Part shown: piece after piece, positions 43,401 to 52,400 of the stretch
How the letters are laid out: each line of letters starts with the position of its first letter
How positions within the stretch are numbered: the first letter of the stretch is position 1
Origin: Lewinellaceae bacterium
GTDB taxonomy: Bacteria; Bacteroidota; Bacteroidia; Chitinophagales; Saprospiraceae
Direction: 5' to 3'
NCBI GenBank assembly: GCA_020636355.1
Contig: JACJYB010000002.1
Coordinates: forward strand, 496,001-560,000
DNA length: 64,000 bases
The notes under the pieces: model-generated
The model's database searches: none
What the model was told of the DNA's origin: nothing
The model's input: only the letters and a program-made list of their open reading frames with translations
Program-made: the position numbers and the translations under genes

Positions 43401-46400
43401 TGGCCTGCTCCTTCACTGGCTTGTGGTACTATGGCGAATTATACCGCATCCATCACCGTAAATCCTGCTCCGACTCCAACCTGGGGTACGCCAACATTAC
43501 CTGGTAACCTGGCATGCGGAGCCGTAGCCTCGTTTACAGCTCCGGACCTGACCTATTCAAACAGTGAGGCAGGATCATGTCTCGTTGACGGCACTGTTTC
43601 GCCAACCATCGTTAATAACTTCGATGCTTGTGGTGGAACCATTGATATTACCTGGCCTGCTCCTTCACTGGCCTGCGGCTCATTGCCAAATTACACAGCT
43701 TCCATTACAGTAGATCCGGCTCCGACTCCAACCTGGGGTACACCCAGCCTTCCATCTTCCGTAGCTTGTAGCGATGTGGCATCATTCACGGCACCTGATC
43801 TAACTTATTCCAATAGTGAAGCAGGGTCTTGTTTGATTGATGGCACCGTTTCACCAACCATTACGACGACCTACGATGCCTGTGGCGGCACCATAGATAT
43901 AACCTGGCCCGCACCTTCGTTGGCTTGCGGTTCAATTGCTAACTACACGGCGTCCATTCCGGTAGACCCAGCTCCCACGCCTACCTGGGGGACACCAGCC
44001 CTTCCCTCAAGCATCACCTGTGCCAATGCCAGCTCATTTACCGCACCTGATTTAACCTATTCGAACAGTGAAAGTGGTGGCTGCTTGGTCGATGGAACAG
44101 TCGCTGGATCGATTGCATTAAATTACGATGCTTGTGGAGGCACCATAGATATTACATGGCCCGCTCCATCCCTGGCTTGCGGCACTATCGCAGATTATAC
44201 GGCGTCCATACCAGTCGATCCGGCACCGACTCCAACCTGGTCAACCCCATCATTACCGGCAAGTTTGACTTGTGCAGATGTAGCTACTTTCACGGCACCT
44301 GATTTGACTTATTCAAATAGTGAAGCTGGCTCTTGTCTGGTGGATGGAACTGTGGTCGCGACCATTGTCAACAATTTTGACGCTTGCGGCGGGACCATTG
44401 ATATCACCTGGTCAGGACCATCGCTGGCATGCGGCACTTTAGCTGATTATACGGCGTCCATTCCGGTTGATCCGGCCCCAACACCATCCTGGGGAGCGCC
44501 ATCACTTCCTGCAAATCTGGCTTGTTCTGATGTCGCTACCTTTATAGCTCCCGATTTGACTTACTCAAATGCTGAGGCTGGTACGTGCTTAATCGACGGT
44601 ACAGTTACTCCAACTATTGTAAATAATTTTGATGCTTGTGGTGGCACGATCGATATTACCTGGGCTGCTCCGACGCTTGCCTGTGGTTCGATGACCGACT
44701 TTACGGCTTCAATTCCAGTTGATCCAGCACCAGTTCCAACCTGGGGAACTCCCACGCTTCCGGCAAACCTGGCCTGTGGAGATGTTGCAGCTTTTACAGC
44801 ACCTGATCTCACCTATTCCAATAGTGAAGCAGGTTCTTGTCTGGTCGACGGAACAATATCACCTACCATTGTAAATAACTTTGATGCTTGTGGTGGAACT
44901 ATTGACATCACCTGGCCTGCCCCATCACTAGCCTGCGGCTCACTATCTGACTATACGGCGTCTATTCCAGTTGATCCAGCTCCCACACCATCCTGGGGAA
45001 CTCCAACACTCCCTCCCAGTGTGGCCTGTATTGATGTAGCGACCTTTACCGCACCAGACTTAACCTATTCGAATAGTGAAGCCGGTACTTGCTTAATAGA
45101 TGGTACTGTATCCGCTACGATTACGACGACATACGATGCTTGCGGGGGCACTATTGACATTACCTGGCCTGCCCCAACTCTGGCCTGTGGAACCATCTCA
45201 GACTACACGGTATCCATTCCGGTTGATCCGGCACCAACACCAACCTGGGGAACTCCGACACTTCCCGCTTCGCTCTCTTGCGCCAATGCCGGATCATTCA
45301 CCGCTCCTGATCTCTCCTATTCTAATAGTGAAACCGGAGGGTGTTTGATTGACGGTCTAGTAGCAGCAACCATCACCTTAAATTACGATGCATGCGGCGG
45401 CACCGTCGACATTACATGGCCTGCCCCAACATTAGCCTGTGGAACTATTGCCGATTATACGGCATCAATTCCTGTGGATCCGGCTCCATTACCTACCTGG
45501 GGAACACCTACTCTCCCGGCAAACCTGGCATGCGCCGATGTCGCATCATTTATTGCTCCCGACCTTACGTATTCCAATAGTGAAGGAGGCAGCTGTCTCG
45601 TTGATGGAACCGTTACACCAACTATTGTTAATAATTTTGATGCGTGCGGTGGCACCATTGATATCACCTGGACAGCGCCATCCCTGGCTTGTGGCAGTAT
45701 CGCTGATTATACCGCCTCCATCCCGGTAGACCCTGCGCCGGTACCTACCTGGGGCACCCCCGCACTTCCAGCTAACCTGGCTTGTGGGGATGTATCTACG
45801 TTTACGGCACCTGATTTAACCTATTCCAATAGCGAAGCAGGCTCTTGTCTGATTGATGGCATTGTCACCCCAACGATCGTAAATAATTTTGACGCATGCG
45901 GTGGCACCATTGATATCACCTGGTCAGCGCCATCCCTTGCTTGTGGTAGTATTGCTGACTATACCGCTTCTATTCCGGTTGACCCTGCTCCGGTACCGGT
46001 ATGGGTTGCTCCTACTTTGCCAGCGAATCTGGCTTGCGGTGATGTCGCCACATTTACCGCACCTGACTTGACCTATTCCAACAGCGAAGCGGGTTCTTGT
46101 CTGATTGACGGAACAATATCACCGACGGTAGTAAATAACTTTGATGCTTGTGGTGGAACTATTGACATCACCTGGCCAGCACCCACATTGGCTTGTGGTT
46201 CAATCTCGGATTATACGGTATCTATTCCGGTTGACCCTGCACCTGTGCCTACATGGGGTACTCCAACACTTCCTTCAAGTGTTGCTTGTAGCGATGTAGC
46301 TACATTCTCGGCGCCAGATCTGACCTATACAAATAGTGAAGCAGGCACCTGTCTGATCGATGGAACAATTGCTCCTATAGTCACATCGACCTACGACGCC

Positions 46401-49400
46401 TGTGGTGGATCCATAGACATCACCTGGCCAGCTCCAACACTTGCCTGCGGTACGCTAGCGGATCTTATTGTCTCTATCCCTGTGGATCCGGCAGCAGATC
46501 CTGTGTGGGATGCTACGCCCGCGATAGGCCCTATCACTTGTTCTGAAGCCGAGTCCGGTACCTTCACCATACCTGTGTTAGGCTACTCAAACAGTGAAGC
46601 TGGAAGTTGCGATGTTTCCGGAACTTCCAATGGGATCATCACCAATACAACCTTTGATGCTTGCGGGGGTACTGTTGAAATCACCTACTCCGCTGCAGGG
46701 TTACCTGTTTGTTTCAGTTTGACGGATGTAACTGTAACGGTTACTGTGGTCCCTGCCCCGAGCCCTTCCTGGGATCCTACGCCAAGCATTCCGGATATTT
46801 CGTGTGCAGAAGCAGACGCCTCCTCCTTCATCATTCCGCCATTGAATTACACCAACGGCGAATCCGGAACGTGTGAAATTTCAGGGACCATCAACGGGGT
46901 TATCTCAAGTTCTAGCTATACTTCATGCGGAGGGTCCGTTACCGTAACTTACCCTGCGCCCTCGTTACCTTGTAGCGGGCTCTCGGATGTTACCGTATCG
47001 GTAAATGTCCTGCCTGCGCTATCACCAGTGTGGGATCCGACACCGTCCTTTCCAAATATCTCCTGCCAAGATGCTGAAACGGGAACGATAACTATTCCAC
47101 AATTGGGTTATACAAACAGTGAAACCGGTGCCTGTGAAATATCCGGCTTGATAGACGGTGTGATTACCAGTCCGGCCTTTGATGAATGTGGTGGGACTCT
47201 GGTCATTACCTATCCTGCACCGACACTCGCGTGCGGATCACTACCCGACATCACCGTAAGCGTGACAGTAGATCCAGCTCCAGCCCCGACTTGGGGTGGT
47301 TATACCATTCCTACCGACCTGACATGTGATGATGCCACCATCTTTGTGGCCCCAACAATAACTTATTCAAACAGCAACTCGGGATCTTGTCTTATCGAAA
47401 ATACAGTAACTCCTGTTGTGACTCCGAGTTTTGACATGTGTGGAGGAACGATAACGGTAGAATACCCAGACCAGGATTATGGCTGTGGAACCTTAACCGG
47501 GTTCACAGAAGTCATTACCGTCCAACCAGCATCCGCACCTGTATTCACATCAACTCCGGCAGATGCAACCATCGCCTGTGATGCCGTTGGAGCATTCTCT
47601 CCTCCGAACCTGACTTACGACAATAGTGCTTCCGGAGGTTGCTCGATAAGTGGTACCGTTGCACCATCCGTAACGCTAAACACGCTGGATTGCAACGACT
47701 TCATCTACGTAACCTGGTCCTATACAGATGCATGCAACCGTCTGCTGGAATACACGCAGACCATTGAAGTCATCGATGATCAGCCACCTACGTTTACTGT
47801 ACCGCCATCCATTACACTGACCTGTGATCAGGATCCATACGATCTTGGATTGACCGGAGACGTAACCGATGAAGCTGACAATTGTGCTACAAACCTGGAT
47901 GCTACCTATACGGACAATGCCTCCCAGGGTTGTAACGGCACTGGTTCAATTACCCGGACCTGGACATTGTCGGATGATTGTGGTAACGTCACCACACGAA
48001 ATCAGACGATTACCATCGTGGATGACGAGGATCCGGTAATCTCCTGTCCCGGAGATATAAGTCTAAGTTGTGACATCTCAGAACTTCCACCGTATAACGA
48101 CTTCTTCGAGTTTCAAACCGCAGGAGGCACCGGTTTTGACAACTGCGGTTTAAATCAGGCATCTTTCGGTCTGGTCAGTGAGACGAGTAATGGTGGAACT
48201 TGCCCCGAGATTGTAACACGGGTCTACCAAATAGAAGACAATTGTGGTAATGTGGCCACTTGCTCTCAAATTATCACAATCAATGATACCGAAGCTCCTA
48301 CCATTAACGGTGTTCCTTCAGATGTAACCGTAAATTGTGGCAGCATTCCGCCGGCCCCCGTTTTGAACGTAGATGTTACCGCATCCGACAATTGTACCAT
48401 CAATTCTTTCACCGTTAACGAAACCAATGTACCGGGCTCCTGTGAATCCACATATCAAATAGTCCGTACGTATACAGCAATTGATGCTTGCGGCAACAGT
48501 GCAACGGAGACTCAGACCGTGACGGTTATTAACTGTTTCCCAATTGTGACGGTCAACATTTCGCCAGATGAGATTTGTGAAGGAGGATCATCTGTAATAT
48601 CGGCTACCGTATCCGGCGTATTTACCAATCCTGCTTATCAGTGGGAATTCAGTCCGGATCACATCAACTGGTCATCAGCAGGATCAGGTTCATCCATCAC
48701 CATTACCAACGCCACGAGCGCCAATGCCGGATTTTACCGGGTAACAGTTGCCGATGCGCCAGGTAATCTTGGAGATCCAAACTGTAGCATTGTTTCAAAC
48801 GAGGCTTACCTTTCGGTCATAGCACATGTTGAGACCAACCTTTCCGAAATAGTCTGTCCTGGAGAAATAGTGACCGTGGGTTCTACAAATTTCTCCACTC
48901 CGGGAACTTATGATGTCACTTTGACTTCCAGTGCCGGTTGCGATAGTATCGTACACCTAACCCTGGCTAACTATACCCTGCAAACGACCAATTTGGTTGA
49001 GACCATATGCGATGGAGGGACAGTAAATGTGGGTGGAAGCCTCTTCAATACCACGGGCAACTATACGGTTGTCGTCCCTGATGTGCATGGTTGCGACAGT
49101 ACCATTCATCTGGATCTGACTGTTAAGCCAAATATTATTAATAATCAGAGCCTACATCTGTGCTTCGGCGAGGATGTAACGATAGGCGGACAAACTTTCA
49201 ATACCACAGGCAACTATACCATTAACCTTCAGACCACATTTGGTTGTGACTCAATCATCAATTTGAATCTGGTAGTTGAGCCGAAATTGACCAAATTCCT
49301 TGATGAGCAGATATGCCAGGGCGATACCTATAATTTCTATGGCACCATCTACTCTATCTCCGGGAATTATTCAACAGTTGTACCAGGAAGTGCCGGTTGC

Positions 49401-52400
49401 GACACTACAGTCACGTTAAACTTGGATGTTGTAACCGCGATAACAAAAACCGTTAATCGCACCATCTGTCTCGGAGATTCCATTCAATTGGGTTCCTCCT
49501 ATTACAACACTTCTGGAACCTACACCGGTACATTTGTATCACAAGCTGGTTGCGACAGTATTGTTACGCTGAATCTCACCGTCGTAGATAATATCATCAC
49601 GACTCTGGATGAAGTAATTTGCGAAGGAGACAGCTATTCGGTTGGTTCAAATAACTATACGACCAGTGGCACTTATCAAAATACATTTACGTCACATGGT
49701 GGATGCGATAGCATCGTTACCCTCCATCTGACTGTTGTCCCTCATCGCGACTCAACGATCGTAGCCGATATCTGTCAAGGATCATCTTATTCTGTAGGTG
49801 GTAATTCGTATAACACGACGGGAGTCCATACCGTAACCGTACAAAATGCCTACGGATGTGATTCCACAATTACCCTGGACCTTACCGTTCATCCGGAATA
49901 TACGCAAACGAGTCTGGTAGAAATTTGTGAGGGCGAGTCATTGACAACCCCCAAAGGAACGTACTCAACCAGCGGAACTTATCAGGAGGATTACATCAGC
50001 ACATTTGGCTGTGACAGTACGGTAGTGATCCGTCTAACCGTAAGGCCTGTCTTTGACCGCACCATTACACGACAAGTTTGTGAAGGTGAGACCGTTACCA
50101 TTGGCAGCCATACGTACAATTCAACCGGTAACTACACCGATTCACTCCAGACACGCTTTGGTTGTGACTCTGTCATCCATTTGAACTTAACCGTCCTTCA
50201 GGAATTGGTATCCAATTTTGACTTACAAATTTGCGATGGTCAATCTTATGTATTTGGATCACAGACTTTAAATACAAGTGGAACTTATACGGAAACCTTC
50301 GCCTCACAGGCGGGATGTGACAGCGTTGTAACGCTTAACTTGTCCGTAGTACCTCAGATAACAACCACCCTCGATGAGCAAATTTGCGAAGGTGATGTCT
50401 TTTATCTGGGCTCTACACCCTATTCAACGTCCGGCACCTATACCGGCAATTTCACATCGGTGGCAGGTTGCGACAGTATAGTAACACTAAACCTTACCGT
50501 CGAGTCAACCATTAGGTATTCATTTGATCAACCGCTTTGTGAAGGTGAATCCATTGTATTCAATGGCAGTACCATCACCAAAGCTGGAACTTACCGGGAT
50601 ACGCTACCTAGTGCAGGTGGGTGCGATAGCATTGTCACCATGCGCGTTCAGTTACTGAATTCTTATTCAAGAGAAATTAATCAACAAATTTGTAACGGAG
50701 TTACGATAGACTTTGGTGGTCAGACACTGAGCACTTCTGGAACTTACGTGGATACCCTAACCAGCACAAACGGTTGCGACTCCATTATCACGTTAAATCT
50801 TTCGGTTTTACCTGAGATTACGAAATCGATCACCAAGCAGATTTGTACCGGTCAAACCTTTGATTTCAATGGGGCCATTCTGACGACCAGTGGAACTTAT
50901 GTCGACACCTTGCAGACGTCTGGAGGTTGTGACTCCATTGTTACCCTCAATCTGTCGGTATTACCGGCTCTGTTGACCGATCTTGATGTTCAATTATGTA
51001 CCGGTCAAACTTATGACTTTAATGGCAAAACGCTTACCGTCGATGGAACCTATACCGACACCTTAACGACCATGGGAGGTTGTGACTCCATCATCACGTT
51101 AACCTTAGTATTCAATGACAATTTCCAAACGGAATTGGATCAAAAGATTTGCGAAGGAGAAACTTATGATTTCTTTGGGCAAATCCTCGACCAGACTGGG
51201 ACCTATACACATACACTAGCATCTACAGCCGGTTGTGACAGTATCATCACATTAAATCTGGAAGTATCACCAAGCTTCTCTGAATCCATTTCAGCAGCTA
51301 TTTGTCAAGGCGAATCTTACACGTTCAATGGCCAAACATTGAATGCTTCCGGAGTCTATGTTGATACTTTGCAATCGGCTGGTGGGTGCGATTCCATTGT
51401 CACACTGGATCTGACGGTTAATGAGCAGTATTCACAAAACATCAGCAGACAAATTTGTGAAGGTCAAAGCTTCACCTTTGACGGACAAACGCTGACAGCT
51501 TCCGGCACCTACACAGCGAATTTGACAACAGTCAATGGTTGTGACTCCATCGTAATATTGGATTTGCAGGTTCTACCTCAATTGACTGAAACACTGAATG
51601 TTGAGATTTGCTCCGGGCAATCCTACACCTTCAACGGCCAGAATCTGAATATTGGGGGTACTTACACGGCTAATCTAACTTCCTCAAACGGTTGTGACTC
51701 GATTGTGACGCTTAATCTTAGCGTCCTCGATAAGATTCGTCGCACCATTGATCAACAGATCTGCTCAGGCCAGACATACAACTTTGGTGGAAAATCACTG
51801 ACAACGGCAGGAACGTATCAAGACACCCTTGTATCTGCTTTCGGATGCGATTCGATTGTGACGTTAAACCTGGAAGTATTGGATCAGTTAACCTCAACCC
51901 TGGATCAATCCATTTGTAATGGAGAAACCTTTACCTTCGATGGTCAGACGCTGAATAGCAGCGGCACCTATACGGCTACTTTAACAGCTACCAGTGGTTG
52001 CGATTCCGTTGTAACACTGAATCTGACCGTCAATGAACAATACGCACAAAGCATTAGCAGACAAATATGTGAAGGTCAAAGTTTCGCCTTTAATGGCCAA
52101 ACCTTAACCACTACAGGCACGTATACCGCAAATCTGACCACCGTCAACGGTTGTGATTCGATCATTACCCTTGATCTGCAGGTCTTGCCTCAGCTCACCG
52201 AAACACTGGATGTCGAAATCTGTGCCAGTCAGAGCTACGTATTTGATGGTCAGACCTTAAACACGAGTGGTACTTATACGGCTAATCTCACCTCTGCCAA
52301 TGGATGTGATTCGATTGTAACCCTGAATCTGGCTGTTTTGGATAAGATTCGCAAGACCATCAATCAGCAGATTTGCTCGGGACAATCTTACACTTTTGGC

